Positions 16,843 through 25,942 of a stretch of 43,824 nt of DNA are shown here, piece after piece. Source of the stretch: Rikenellaceae bacterium DTU001 (lineage in GTDB: Bacteria > Bacteroidota > Bacteroidia > Bacteroidales > DTU049); assembly GCA_001512885.1 (NCBI GenBank), contig LFSZ01000038.1, positions 4,498-48,321 on the forward strand. Reading direction: 5' to 3'. Every line of letters begins with the position of its first letter. The first letter of the stretch is position 1. The position numbers and the translations under genes were made by a program. A model generated the notes under the pieces. It saw only the letters and a list, made by a program, of their open reading frames with translations. It searched no databases and was not told where the DNA came from.

Positions 16843-17565
16843 TTAGCTTAAATCTATGATTTTTTCTCCATCAAAAAATGGTATGACATTTGTAATATTT
16901 AATTGTAATGAGTAAGGTACTATATGGGCTAAATTTAATTTGTCGTGAAGTCTCTTGTAATGAGAAGCTTTTTTTATATAAGCTTCTAAATTATTATTTG
17001 ACATCTCCCATAAATCTAATGCGATATATGCACTATCTTCTATACATTGATAACCATGAAGCAATAAATATTGTACAAAAGCACCTGCACAGATAGTATC
17101 TTCTAAGTTAGGGAAATCCTTCCATCCACTTGAAATCAATACAATAGGTTTATTTTCTTGAATCAGGTGGTCGGCTAATGCTCTAATATTAAGAAAAGAT
17201 CCTAAATAAACCTCAGCTATGGAATAAGCTCTCAAGATAGTCTTAGTACCATTAGTAGTGAAATATGCAATAGATTTACCTCTCACACGGTTTATACTAA
17301 ATTCATCAGCACTATTGCCCAAATCTGCATGTGGTAATTTGATACCATCGCGTTCAGCAGCTAAAAGATAACCTTTGTTTTTGTATTCATATGTTTTAGC
17401 TTCATTTTGTAAAGGTATTATTTCTTTCGCTCCATTCATAAATGCAGTGCATATACTTGTAGTAGCTCTCAATACATCTATTACTATACTATTAAATGGT
17501 GGCTTTGTTATGACCTTTGGTTCATCCAAAAATAGTGGACTTAAAACAACTTCTACACTTAACAT
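16843..17565 (-). CDS. comB: 2-phosphosulfolactate phosphatase family (ComB)
   Basis: 240 aa cytoplasmic protein. It has the ComB signature: IVIDVLRATTSICTAFMNGAKEIIP (about 28-51, with the phosphate-binding DVLRAT), LLAAERDGIKLPHADLGNS (about 72-90), and TTNGTKTI (about 103-110), all acidic or hydroxyl-rich positions of the Mg-dependent active site. ComB hydrolyses 2-phosphosulfolactate to sulfolactate and phosphate in coenzyme M synthesis of archaea. Many bacteria carry it without coenzyme M, and its bacterial role is uncertain (sulfonate metabolism has been proposed). No comA or comC homologue is nearby. The -7 box at 17574-17581 ends 8 nt before the ATG. Confidence 0.88.
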   Translation of the reverse strand: MLSVEVVLSPLFLDEPKVITKPPFNSIVIDVLRATTSICTAFMNGAKEIIPLQNEAKTYEYKNKGYLLAAERDGIKLPHADLGNSADEFSINRVRGKSIAYFTTNGTKTILRAYSIAEVYLGSFLNIRALADHLIQENKPIVLISSGWKDFPNLEDTICAGAFVQYLLLHGYQCIEDSAYIALDLWEMSNNNLEAYIKKASHYKRLHDKLNLAHIVPYSLQLNITNVIPFFDGEKIIDLS

Positions 17566-17573
17566 TTTTTTTA

Positions 17574-17581
17574 CAAAAATA
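17574..17581 (-). promoter_or_regulatory. -7 box (TATTTTTG) for comB
   Basis: Matches TAnnTTTG on the minus strand, 8 nt before the ATG, implying an almost leaderless mRNA. No -33 at standard spacing. Confidence 0.42.
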
Positions 17582-17721
17582 AGTACAACTTATCAATAAA
17601 ATAAATATTTCTAATCATTAATTTTAATAAGATATCTACACTTGTTGTATTTTTATTTTAGCTTTTATATTTGTATACTTGGTCTAGTATTGTAGTCATT
17701 ATAAATTATTTGTAATCTGTA

Positions 17722-18966
17722 TTAATTTTTTATAAATACATTGAAATTTGGATATAAAGAATCAGCTTTTTGTAAATAAAAATTAGCTTTTACACTGTCA
17801 TTATTTTTTAGATGCCATTTTACTTGAAAATATAGCATATCTTTATTATCAGGTTCTATATATTCATAAATATTTAAGATAGATTGCATAGCAGGATTAT
17901 TTTGTTGAAAAAGATTTGCAGAATATGAAAAAGATATTATACCGATAAAAGATAATAAACGTTGTGCTAGTGCATAATTCATTTCGTCAATAATATGATT
18001 AGAATTTAGAGAAATATTTCTAAGAGAATCTATATATTTTATTAGTTTTTTATCATCAGCAAAATTAAAAAAATTAATAATTTTTTGTTGTTCTGACCAT
18101 TCTTTTTCAAAAATATCGAATAATATAGGCATAGTTTTTTTACTAAAAATTTCATAAGATTTTATCAATTGATCTTCAGATGTTAAAAAATTGAATTTTT
18201 TCATACTTAATAGAGTAGGGTAGAGAAAAAATTCAGGAATAGAGTCTAATGAATAATTGGGTTGCTTTTTCATTTTAGTTTTATCAAAAATCAACATTTT
18301 AATAGCTAAATCTACAATGTTTTGAGGTGGCCAATGGTGTTTACCATCAAAAAAAATAATAGCTATCGAAGGCGAATTTGCATATTGAGTAAAAAGATGA
18401 AAAAATTCTGAAAAATTAAAATCTTTTATACCCACGATATGAACAATAGGAATCATATTTTTAGAATAAAATTCTGGATTGTAAGCAGATGCACCAGTCA
18501 ATATGAGTCCTTTGGCTGGTTGAAACTGTTCCTGTACTATAGTAGCCACTCTACTACCACCTGAGAAACCAACAAAAAATAATTTAGCAGTATCTACTGG
18601 TAATTTGCGATTTATATCTCTTATGAAAATTTCGAAATATGATAATGAAAAATTAGCAGGTGTCTCATTAGATGATAGTGTATATCCAATAAATATTACA
18701 CCTAAACTGTCTGCAATAGATTTATACTTTTTCATTGCTAACTCAGGATGACCATGAGGGTCAAAAAATATGAAGGTTGGTAATTTTTTATGTTTATATC
18801 TCTCTGGTATATATGCTGAATATTTGTAATTAGTATTTGCTAACTTGATACTATCTATTAATTTGCCTCGATGTATTTTGTCACAATAGATACATTCGCT
18901 ATTTTTACAAGCTATGAAAATAGCTGACAATGAGATGATTAACGCTATTGAAACTGTTCTTTTCAT
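17722..18966 (-). CDS. Alpha/beta-hydrolase lipoprotein
   Basis: 414 aa lipoprotein with an N-terminal signal and lipobox IAC (C20). Residues about 45-230 form an alpha/beta-hydrolase domain: FFDPHGHP (68-74, oxyanion side), nucleophile elbow G133-F-S135-G-G-S, likely acid D182 (VGIKD), and the catalytic histidine in GKHHWPP (210/211). The layout resembles esterase D/acetyl-xylan-esterase-like hydrolases. The C-terminal half (about 240-414) is helical and has alternating aromatic and small residues, possibly TPR-like, ending in FYLQKADSLYPN. The substrate is unknown. It is divergent from plsC, with 74 bp between the starts. No TAnnTTTG box is visible before its ATG. Confidence 0.72.
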   Translation of the reverse strand: MKRTVSIALIISLSAIFIACKNSECIYCDKIHRGKLIDSIKLANTNYKYSAYIPERYKHKKLPTFIFFDPHGHPELAMKKYKSIADSLGVIFIGYTLSSNETPANFSLSYFEIFIRDINRKLPVDTAKLFFVGFSGGSRVATIVQEQFQPAKGLILTGASAYNPEFYSKNMIPIVHIVGIKDFNFSEFFHLFTQYANSPSIAIIFFDGKHHWPPQNIVDLAIKMLIFDKTKMKKQPNYSLDSIPEFFLYPTLLSMKKFNFLTSEDQLIKSYEIFSKKTMPILFDIFEKEWSEQQKIINFFNFADDKKLIKYIDSLRNISLNSNHIIDEMNYALAQRLLSFIGIISFSYSANLFQQNNPAMQSILNIYEYIEPDNKDMLYFQVKWHLKNNDSVKANFYLQKADSLYPNFNVFIKN

Positions 18967-19020
18967 TATAAATTTTTTTTAAAAAATATTAATAGATAAA
19001 ATTAAATAAAAAATAAATCT

Positions 19021-19028
19021 TAATTTTG
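19021..19028 (+). promoter_or_regulatory. -7 box (TAATTTTG) for plsC
   Basis: Matches TAnnTTTG and ends 12 nt before the ATG at 19041. It overlaps the in-frame TTG at 19026, which argues that the TTG is not the start. Confidence 0.45.
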
Positions 19029-19040
19029 GGAAAAATAAAC

Positions 19041-19592
19041 ATGCCATTGTCGAGTTTACTATTAAAATTATTAGGATGGAAAGTAGAAACTGAAGAGGAT
19101 GTAACTAAATATAAAAAAGCAGTACTAATAATGGCACCACATACTTCTATTTATGATTTTATAATAGGATGGTTGGCTTTAAAAAAATTAAATGTAAAAG
19201 CAAAATTTTTGATTAAAAAAGAGTTCTTTTTTTTTCCATTATCAATAATTTTAAAATCTTTAGGAGCTATACCAGTAGATAGAGGAGATCCCAAAAACTT
19301 ACCAAGGTATCTAGTTAAACTAATTAATAAATCATCAGAAATGTGGTTGATAATAACTCCTGAAGGCACTCGCAAGCCTGTTAAAAATTGGAAAAGGGGT
19401 TTTTATTATATAGCCGATAGTGCACAGATACCTATCATTCCTTCTTATTTAGACTATCAAAAAAAAATAGCTCATGTTTTGCCAGCTTTTTATCCGACAG
19501 GTAATTACTATTCTGATATACAACCTTTCATTGATATTTTAGCAAATGTGAATGCGAGAAATAAAAATAATTTTGTTTTACCTAAAAATTAA
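19041..19592 (+). CDS. plsC: Small lysophospholipid acyltransferase (PlsC family)
   Basis: 183 aa membrane-associated acyltransferase that would acylate lysophosphatidate, or a related lyso-lipid, in phospholipid synthesis. The HX4D motif is H34-TSIY-D39. The second block, KKEFFFFPLSIILKSLGAIPVDRG (about 59-82), and the third, PEGTR (107-111), are typical of the family. The ATG at 19041 was chosen over an upstream TTG at 19026, which lies in the promoter box. At 183 aa the protein is short; many Bacteroidota have this short form next to larger PlsC paralogues, so the exact substrate is open. It is co-transcribed with the phospholipase D-like gene 6 bp downstream, which fits a phospholipid pathway. 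Confidence 0.85.
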   Translation: MPLSSLLLKLLGWKVETEEDVTKYKKAVLIMAPHTSIYDFIIGWLALKKLNVKAKFLIKKEFFFFPLSIILKSLGAIPVDRGDPKNLPRYLVKLINKSSEMWLIITPEGTRKPVKNWKRGFYYIADSAQIPIIPSYLDYQKKIAHVLPAFYPTGNYYSDIQPFIDILANVNARNKNNFVLPKN

Positions 19593-19598
19593 TATAAA

Positions 19599-20669
19599 AT
19601 GCAAGAAACTAATTTTTTAGCTTTATTTAGATATCCTAGAGAATGGATAGAAGATTTGATAAACGAAATAAATAATGCTAAAAATTGGATATATATTGAG
19701 ATTTATAGATTTGTAAATGACCCGACTGGCATCAGAGTCAGAGATGCACTAGTCGAAAAAGCAAAAGAAAATATTAAAGTTTATGTGCTAGTAGATAGTT
19801 TCGGAGCAAAATCAGACACAAATTTTTTTAAACCACTGATAGAAGCTGGTGGACAAGTACGCTTTTTCACACCGATACCTATATCATTAGCTATATTTTC
19901 AGAAGCTCACCGAAGAAATCATCGCAAGATCATAGTTATAGATCAAATATCATACCTCGGTTCGGCTAATATTTCAAATTATTCACTCGATTGGCGCGAG
20001 AGTATTTTTAAATTTGATGATCCTGATCTAGCACGTAGATTGGTTTATTTTATAAAATTATATTTCAAACATTATAAGACTTATACTTTTAATCAAAAAA
20101 AATTTCATCGAATACATAATGTAAATGGAATGGAATTAATCAGAGAAATACCATCAATATGGAAGCAAAGAATCAGAAAAAAACTTAATTGGTTATTAGA
20201 TAATTCTCAAAAATCTATAAAACTGGCAACTCCATATTTTTTGCCTATGGGATCTACTATAGATGCTTTGATAGAAGCTGCCATTAGAGGTGTAGATACA
20301 CAAATATATTTGCCTTTTCGTAGCGATGTAAGCTCTATGGATGTACTTAGAAATTATTATTTAGGAAAATTGTGGAGAGCGGGCATTAGAATATTTTTTT
20401 ATTTACCTACAAACTTGCATGCCAAATTACTTTTGTTAGATAATGAACAATATATGATAGGTAGTTGTAATTATGATTATAGAAGCTATCTGTATATGCA
20501 CGAAATAAATATGGTAGCAAAAGATCCAGTAGTAGTAAATGAATTAGAAAAATATTTTAGTGAACTAAAACAAGATAGCATAGAATTTGATTATGATCGT
20601 TGGCGAGAAAGACCTGTGCTAGATAAGATAATAGAAAAAATATTAATACCTTTTAGATTTTTATTCTGA
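19599..20669 (+). CDS. Phospholipase D-like / cardiolipin synthase family
   Basis: 356 aa protein with two HKD motifs: H108-R-K110-IIVI-D115 followed by GSANIS, and H274-A-K276-LLLL-D281 followed by GSCNYDYRS. Both are complete, so the pseudo-dimeric active site should work. Cardiolipin synthases of this family join two phosphatidylglycerols or transfer a phosphatidyl group. The protein lacks the two N-terminal transmembrane helices of E. coli ClsA and resembles ClsB/ClsC in that respect. It starts 6 bp after plsC, pointing to phospholipid synthesis. A nuclease or phospholipase activity of the same fold cannot be excluded. Confidence 0.83.
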   Translation: MQETNFLALFRYPREWIEDLINEINNAKNWIYIEIYRFVNDPTGIRVRDALVEKAKENIKVYVLVDSFGAKSDTNFFKPLIEAGGQVRFFTPIPISLAIFSEAHRRNHRKIIVIDQISYLGSANISNYSLDWRESIFKFDDPDLARRLVYFIKLYFKHYKTYTFNQKKFHRIHNVNGMELIREIPSIWKQRIRKKLNWLLDNSQKSIKLATPYFLPMGSTIDALIEAAIRGVDTQIYLPFRSDVSSMDVLRNYYLGKLWRAGIRIFFYLPTNLHAKLLLLDNEQYMIGSCNYDYRSYLYMHEINMVAKDPVVVNELEKYFSELKQDSIEFDYDRWRERPVLDKIIEKILIPFRFLF

Positions 20670-20839
20670 ATAATTGTCTAGGTTTATGTTTTTTAAATAT
20701 TTTGTTGTGAAACTAAATATCTAATTTATTTAATTTTTTCATAATAAAGAACAGAGAGTTTAAAAATAATTTAAGGTACAATAATTTTATATTTTCAGTA
20801 TAAATAGTTTTGTTTTTTTATTGTGAATAATATTTTTTT

Positions 20840-20847
20840 TATTTTTG
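20840..20847 (+). promoter_or_regulatory. -7 box (TATTTTTG) for porin-like gene
   Basis: Matches TAnnTTTG, 27 nt before the ATG. It lies in the 205-bp gap after the phospholipase D-like gene. Confidence 0.35.
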
Positions 20848-20874
20848 TAAATTAAAAAAAATATTGCAATAGCA

Positions 20875-21942
20875 ATGAAATATTTTTGTTTATTTATTTT
20901 TATCTTTTTAATTTCTTTTAATTTATTTTCACAATTAGGCGATAGCATTGATAAAAGCAAACCAATCTTGCATGTATTTGGTAATTTTCAATATGATGCT
21001 ACAAAAGGTGCAAATAAAAAATTTGGTTTTGGCATTGGTAGAGCTTATTTAGGTTATCAGTATCAATTTAATGATAATTTTATTGGTCAAGTAATAGTAG
21101 AAGCTGATAAACCAACTACAATAGACAAGATAGAAGTAAAAGATTCTTTAGATAATTTGCTATATGTCATTTACCAAGAACGAATAGGTAGTAATTATAC
21201 GATGCAATTAAAAATAGTCTCGTTACAATGGAAGCCAAATGACAAAATCAAAATACAGATCGGTTGTATAGAATTAAATAATTACAATACTCAAGATAAA
21301 TTTTGGTCTTATAAATATATTAGTGAAACTTTTCAGGATAAATATTTCAAATTGCCTAGTGCTGACTTAGGTATTATTAGTTATTTTTCTATTAATGATT
21401 ACATAGATCTGGACCTTGCTCTCACAAATGGAGAGGGTAATCGATTTGATCAAGATTTATTTGGTGATTTACAAGTCGCTTCTGGTATTGATATTAAACC
21501 AATTGAGAGTTTGCATATTCGTTTTTATTATGATTATTCCAAATCTAAAGATTCACTTAGACCAGCTGAGAGGCAACTTTTTTCTATTTTTACTGGTTAT
21601 CAATATGATAATAGATTCAAAATAGCAGCAGAGTATAATTATAGAAAAAACAATATTTTTATTAATAATAATGATTTATATGGTTTTTCTATTTATAGTA
21701 TTTATAATTTCTATAATAAATTTAGCTTTATTGCTAGGTTTGATAAGTTATATGTAAAAAATATATATATTGACAATGAAAGCTGGTACAGTCATTATCC
21801 AGGTAATGGATATGTTATAGGGTTTAATTATAATCCAGCGCAAAAAATAAATTTTTCTATTAATTATCAATTATGGCAACCTAAAGACAAGAATATTTTT
21901 CTACAACATAATATTTTTTTCAACTTTGAGTTTAAGATTTGA
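20875..21942 (+). CDS. Porin-like outer-membrane beta-barrel
   Basis: 355 aa exported protein. A signal peptide (about 1-19, ending LFSQ) is followed by alternating amphipathic strands rich in aromatic residues and glycine (for example ARAYLGYQYQF-like GIGRAYLGYQYQF, ALTNGEG, FSIFTGYQYD, YVIGFNYNPA), and the protein ends in a strand with terminal aromatic residues (NIFFNFEFKI), as expected for BAM-assembled barrels. The middle segment (about 105-140) resembles phosphate-selective/OprO-type porins (a LKIVSLQW...GCIELNNYNTQDKFW block), but I cannot assign the substrate. The stop lies only 8 bp from the stop of the convergent S4 gene, so the two transcripts must overlap. Confidence 0.72.
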   Translation: MKYFCLFIFIFLISFNLFSQLGDSIDKSKPILHVFGNFQYDATKGANKKFGFGIGRAYLGYQYQFNDNFIGQVIVEADKPTTIDKIEVKDSLDNLLYVIYQERIGSNYTMQLKIVSLQWKPNDKIKIQIGCIELNNYNTQDKFWSYKYISETFQDKYFKLPSADLGIISYFSINDYIDLDLALTNGEGNRFDQDLFGDLQVASGIDIKPIESLHIRFYYDYSKSKDSLRPAERQLFSIFTGYQYDNRFKIAAEYNYRKNNIFINNNDLYGFSIYSIYNFYNKFSFIARFDKLYVKNIYIDNESWYSHYPGNGYVIGFNYNPAQKINFSINYQLWQPKDKNIFLQHNIFFNFEFKI

Positions 21943-21950
21943 TAATTTTT

Positions 21951-22328
21951 TCAATTATTTAGTATATCATTTAAAAAATTATCTATATCTCTTCTATCTT
22001 TTTTGGTAGGTCTACCTTTCCATTTCGGCTTGTATGGAGATAAATCATAACGTATCATATCCGATTTTTGATACTCCTCATCAGGTGTTAGATCTTCTAT
22101 AAATTGATTTACGATTTTAGGCCCGATTCTCTGATGTGGTAAAGCAGTAATTTTTATAGTTTTTACATAATAGGTACATTTTATTTCTACTATGTCTCCT
22201 TCGTGCACTTCTTTAGATGGTTTAGCTATTTGATTATTTACTTTTATTCTAGATTTTTTGCATTGTTCAGATGCTAGCGACCTTGTTTTAAATAATCTCA
22301 CATACCATAAAAATTTATCTAATCTCAT
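21951..22328 (-). CDS. S4-domain RNA-binding protein (Hsp15-like)
   Basis: 125 aa cytoplasmic protein. The S4 domain occupies residues 1-60: MRLDKFLWYVRLFKTRSLA, then SRIKVNNQIAKPSKEVHEGDIVEI. This arrangement is typical of Hsp15/HslR and RqcP-like proteins, which bind the large ribosomal subunit carrying stalled nascent chains. The basic C-terminal part (PKWKGRPTKKDRRDI) is a usual extension. It starts 3 bp after the der stop, so it should be the second gene of a der operon; both products act at the ribosome. The convergent porin gene ends 8 bp away. Confidence 0.84.
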   Translation of the reverse strand: MRLDKFLWYVRLFKTRSLASEQCKKSRIKVNNQIAKPSKEVHEGDIVEIKCTYYVKTIKITALPHQRIGPKIVNQFIEDLTPDEEYQKSDMIRYDLSPYKPKWKGRPTKKDRRDIDNFLNDILNN

Positions 22329-22331
22329 ATT

Positions 22332-23633
22332 TTATTTTTCTCTGAAATATATTATCACTGGGTTGCCATCAAAACCGAAATGTTGACGTATTTTGTTTTC
22401 GGTAAATCTTTTATATGGTTCTTTTATATATCGTGGTGAATTGCAAAAAAATACAAATGATGGGTATGGAGTGGGTAGCTGTGTGCAATATTTTATTTTT
22501 ACCTTTTTGCCTTTATATAATGGTGTTGGATTTTTTTCAAACTCATTAAGCATGATTTTATTTAATGTAGATGTAGGAATTCTTTTTTTTCGCTCATCAT
22601 AAACTTTTTTCACTACTTCCAAAACTTGCAAAAGTCTCTGTCGTTTTATTGCACTAGTAAATATAATAGGTATATGATCTTGTGGAGCGAGTTTTTCCAT
22701 CAACATTTTTCGATATTCATTAGCAGTTTTAGTATCTTTGTCTATTAAATCCCATTTATTTACAGCTAAAACTACGCTTTTTTTATTATCATTGATAATG
22801 CTTAAAATATTTAAATCTTGAGCACCTATCCCTTCGGTAGCATCTAGTACTAATATACATACATCTGCACTTTCTATTGCCCGTATACTACGAGTGATAG
22901 AATAGAATTCTATATTATCATTTATTTTACTTTTTTTTCGTATTCCTGCAGTATCTACTAGATAAAATTTATGATCAAATTTATTGTACACTTCATAAAT
23001 AGTATCTCGAGTAGTACCTGCTATAGGTGTTACTATAGACCTCTCTGAACCAAGCAAAGTATTTAATATAGTAGATTTGCCTACATTTGGTTTGCCTACT
23101 ATAGCTATGCGTGGATAGTCTAATTCATCATCTTTCATTTCTGGTAAAAGTTCTACTACTACATCTAACATTTCTCCTGTGCCTAAGCCATTTTTGGCAG
23201 AAATAGGAAAGATTTTGTCGAAGCCTAATTGATAAAATTCGGTATGATAATGATATATAGAACTACTATCAGTTTTATTTGCTATTAATAATACTGGCTT
23301 TCTCTGAGGTCTTAATAAATTTGCTATATCTATATCTAATGGAGTGATACCATCATGAGTATCTACGACAAATAATATCAGATCAGCCTCATCAATGGCT
23401 AAATCTACTTGTTTTTTTATTTCTTGTTGAAAAATATCATCTGATTTTATAACTACACCGCCAGTATCTATTACTGTAAATTCTACCCCATTCCAATAGC
23501 ATTTACCATAAATCCTATCTCGCGTTACTCCACTTGTAGGATCTTCTATAGCCAATCTGCTACCAATTAATCTATTAAATAATGTGCTTTTACCTACATT
23601 AGGACGACCTACTATCGCTACTATACCTCTCAT
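22332..23633 (-). CDS. der: Ribosome assembly GTPase Der (EngA)
   Basis: 433 aa cytoplasmic GTPase with two tandem G domains and a C-terminal KH-like domain; needed for 50S subunit assembly. G domain 1: P-loop G9-RPNVGKST17, DTGG and NKTD. G domain 2: GKPNVGKST (about residue 175-185), DTAGIRKK and NKWD. The KH-like domain covers about 350-433 (LNKIMLNEF, KIKYCTQ, FVFFCNSP, RKR-type helix). The start was set at the ATG at 23633; the ATT two codons upstream is unlikely. A -7 box at 23682-23689 gives a 48-nt gap, the longest among the promoters found here. The S4 gene follows 3 bp downstream. Confidence 0.95.
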   Translation of the reverse strand: MRGIVAIVGRPNVGKSTLFNRLIGSRLAIEDPTSGVTRDRIYGKCYWNGVEFTVIDTGGVVIKSDDIFQQEIKKQVDLAIDEADLILFVVDTHDGITPLDIDIANLLRPQRKPVLLIANKTDSSSIYHYHTEFYQLGFDKIFPISAKNGLGTGEMLDVVVELLPEMKDDELDYPRIAIVGKPNVGKSTILNTLLGSERSIVTPIAGTTRDTIYEVYNKFDHKFYLVDTAGIRKKSKINDNIEFYSITRSIRAIESADVCILVLDATEGIGAQDLNILSIINDNKKSVVLAVNKWDLIDKDTKTANEYRKMLMEKLAPQDHIPIIFTSAIKRQRLLQVLEVVKKVYDERKKRIPTSTLNKIMLNEFEKNPTPLYKGKKVKIKYCTQLPTPYPSFVFFCNSPRYIKEPYKRFTENKIRQHFGFDGNPVIIYFREK

Positions 23634-24003
23634 TATCAATTAAATAATAATATTGTTTTAACTTTTGAATTAAATTTTATGCAAAATTAATAAATTTCTT
23701 TTAGACTACTGATACATCTCATTATCTTTATTGTTTTCAATAAATAATTTTATCTTTTATATTAATAATCTCACTTTACAATTAATTTATAATAAAGATA
23801 AACCAAATCAATACAAGGGAGTATTGCAATGCCATATACTTTTGCAACATAAATCCTAGGTAACATGAATGCTTCTTAAAATGTTTGAAAATTGATGAGA
23901 TTTAATTTGAACATAATTTTTAAATGAATTATTTTGCGAGTTATGAGTTTATTCTAAATCTTTTTTTTTAAAAAAAAAACAAACAAATCAGAATTCAGAC
24001 AAT
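23634..24003. other. Gene-free spacer before der
   Basis: 370 bp between der and the M14 gene, both on the minus strand. It holds the der -7 box (23682-23689), a CAATAC/GTATTG inverted repeat (23809-23826) and a run of nine T followed by ten A (from 23961), which could stop transcription of the M14 gene. No ORF of note was seen. Confidence 0.5.
23682..23689 (-). promoter_or_regulatory. -7 box (TAATTTTG) for der
   Basis: Matches TAnnTTTG on the minus strand, 48 nt before the der ATG. It is farther from the start than the other boxes in this window. Confidence 0.35.
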
Positions 24004-25779
24004 TCACTCATTTACTTTTTGATAATTTTCTTTATCCATCACTTTAAAAACTGGAATAGTTCGCATACGCTGATCCTTCCAGGGTGAATTATCAAAAAAC
24101 CACATTAATTGTGCCCAAGGATCATTAGCAAATTCAGGTTCTTTTAATTTTTTTTCTCGAAAAGCATCAGCAATATTTTTATCATTTAACATATTTTGAG
24201 CTAAAGTATCTAGAACGTATATTTCTCCATATTCTTTTCTTTCAAACATAGAATTGAAATAGCCCATTTGCATAAAACCAACTGTAGATTCAGGTTCTAA
24301 AAGATAGACTAAACTTTTCCAAGCTTTTTGATTAATTGGAATAAAATAACTACCTCTAGGCAAATCAATAAATGTATCACGTAATTGATATGAAAAAATA
24401 GGGCTAAAAGTACCTTCAAAAATTGCATTATCAAATTTTAATTTAGTCAAATAATAATATTGCACTTTTATTTTTGAGATTTCAGAAAGAGTATAAGAAG
24501 TTACTTGATGAAGTTCAAGTATTTCTATCAAATGTTCCCACTCTGGCCCTAGTAAATATCCATAGGGCAAAACGACATTAGTTTTTACCTCAATAGAATC
24601 CCAAAAGTCTAAAGCTACCTCCATCGGCTTAGTATTATCATATGTATAATAAGATATACCTGTGACAGGACTTATGGCTTTATGATACTCATATCCTTTC
24701 AATATTTTTTTATTTTGATGTTCTGTGAGCTTATACGTTATCGGAAAAGTTTTATTTGGTTTTGCCATTGATAGAGAGTAATTATCTTCATTTAATAAAA
24801 GATTTTTTAAAAGATTTTTATTATTACTTAACCATTCTAAAACTATAAGTAAAGCTTGATGAGTAGCCATAACCCTTTGTTTATAAGATTTTAACATATG
24901 AGTTTCTAGTAATAATGCTGGTTTATTATTCAGAAGTGGATAGCCATGAGATAGAATAGGACTATAAATAGAAGCAGTCAACCCACTCTCAGGACTAAAC
25001 CAATCTCTAAAAGCCACATATTGTGTAGAAAGAAAGCCATTATTGTCCATTTCATCTATAAAATATGTAATAAAATTATGTTCAAAAAAATTATTAAAAT
25101 CAGTACTTACGAAAGACGGTAATTGCATATCAAAAGTCATCACATATTGATAATCAGCACCGTCAGTGGTGTGACAATCTATAAAAAAATCTGGATTCCA
25201 ATAATAATAAAATTTTAACCAATTTTTCATCTCAATAGAGCTAGCTTTTAGATAATCCCTATTCAGATTTAGATTATGTGCATTAGCTCTCCAGCCTTGA
25301 AGCTCAGGACCATTTTGATTGATACGATGATAGGGACTTAATAATTTCAATCCATCCACATTGAAAGCTGGAATAAAAATAATAGTAACATTATTTAGCA
25401 AATTCATATATCTAGGATTAGATAATAATGATCTAATAAGCATAAATCCTCCATCTATTCCATCAGGTTCTCCAGCATGTATTCCAGCCTGTATCATCAG
25501 AGTCACTTTATTTTGCTTAGCAATTTCTGTTGGATTATTTGCTTTATCTTTAAAAATAATCAACGCCGCTATAGTGTCATTCTGCTCAGATAAACCTAAA
25601 TATGTGAAATGAATATTATCGCTATATTGTTTAGCTAGTTCATGCGAAAGCTTCATTACTTGCTCATAAGACAAACTTTTATCAGGTTCATTGTCTATAG
25701 GTAAAGTGAAAATTTTATTGTTTTGACCTGATAATAAGCTCGAAATTATTAGTGTAAAAAATATAAATGCTATTTTCAT
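24004..25779 (-). CDS. Secreted M14-family zinc carboxypeptidase
   Basis: 591 aa exported metallopeptidase. A signal peptide (about 1-18) precedes the M14 domain (about 35-320). Zinc ligands are H101 and E104 (HAGEPDG) and H203 (DCHTTDG). N173-R174-D175 form the NRD substrate-binding motif. The catalytic glutamate is E292 (LLLETH). The C-terminal half (about 340-591) has no recognised domain but is beta-rich, as in large Bacteroidota M14 peptidases. There is no T9SS signal, so a periplasmic location is likely. The complete catalytic set predicts activity on peptides. The -7 box is at 25795-25802. Confidence 0.88.
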   Translation of the reverse strand: MKIAFIFFTLIISSLLSGQNNKIFTLPIDNEPDKSLSYEQVMKLSHELAKQYSDNIHFTYLGLSEQNDTIAALIIFKDKANNPTEIAKQNKVTLMIQAGIHAGEPDGIDGGFMLIRSLLSNPRYMNLLNNVTIIFIPAFNVDGLKLLSPYHRINQNGPELQGWRANAHNLNLNRDYLKASSIEMKNWLKFYYYWNPDFFIDCHTTDGADYQYVMTFDMQLPSFVSTDFNNFFEHNFITYFIDEMDNNGFLSTQYVAFRDWFSPESGLTASIYSPILSHGYPLLNNKPALLLETHMLKSYKQRVMATHQALLIVLEWLSNNKNLLKNLLLNEDNYSLSMAKPNKTFPITYKLTEHQNKKILKGYEYHKAISPVTGISYYTYDNTKPMEVALDFWDSIEVKTNVVLPYGYLLGPEWEHLIEILELHQVTSYTLSEISKIKVQYYYLTKLKFDNAIFEGTFSPIFSYQLRDTFIDLPRGSYFIPINQKAWKSLVYLLEPESTVGFMQMGYFNSMFERKEYGEIYVLDTLAQNMLNDKNIADAFREKKLKEPEFANDPWAQLMWFFDNSPWKDQRMRTIPVFKVMDKENYQKVNE

Positions 25780-25794
25780 TTCAATTTTTTTTTA

Positions 25795-25828
25795 CAAAAA
25801 TACAAAAATGTAATATAAGATTTTCAAA
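25795..25828 (-). promoter_or_regulatory. Promoter for M14 carboxypeptidase
   Basis: On the minus strand TTTG (25828-25825), 22 nt, then TATTTTTG (25802-25795). The -7 box ends 15 nt before the ATG. The spacer is slightly long compared with the usual 19-21 nt. Confidence 0.42.
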
Positions 25829-25834
25829 TATATT

Positions 25835-25942
25835 TTATTTATCACGATGTTGTTTATTTACTAATAACAAAATTAATGGAAATAAAGGCTCAATCATCAT
25901 TATTGCTACGATTTTAATTATATTTATAAAAAAAACTTTCAT
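25835..25942 (-). CDS. Candidate 35-aa single-TM small protein
   Basis: An ATG-to-TAA frame of 35 codons on the minus strand. The peptide begins MKVFFINIIK, is hydrophobic through about residue 27 (IIKIVAIMMIEPLFPLILLL) with a central proline, and ends in a short charged tail (NKQHRDK). This is the profile of a single-pass small membrane protein. It lies 55 bp upstream of the M14 ATG in the same direction. No TAnnTTTG box precedes it, and AT-rich DNA yields hydrophobic frames by chance, so it may not be real. Confidence 0.28.
   Translation of the reverse strand: MKVFFINIIKIVAIMMIEPLFPLILLLVNKQHRDK

Noticed and set aside
19026-19040. TTG start for plsC
   Set aside because: It overlaps the -7 box at 19021-19028; the ATG at 19041 is better placed.
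21943-21950. Terminator between the porin and S4 genes
   Set aside because: Only 8 bp separate the convergent stops, too little for a hairpin; termination must occur inside the opposing gene.
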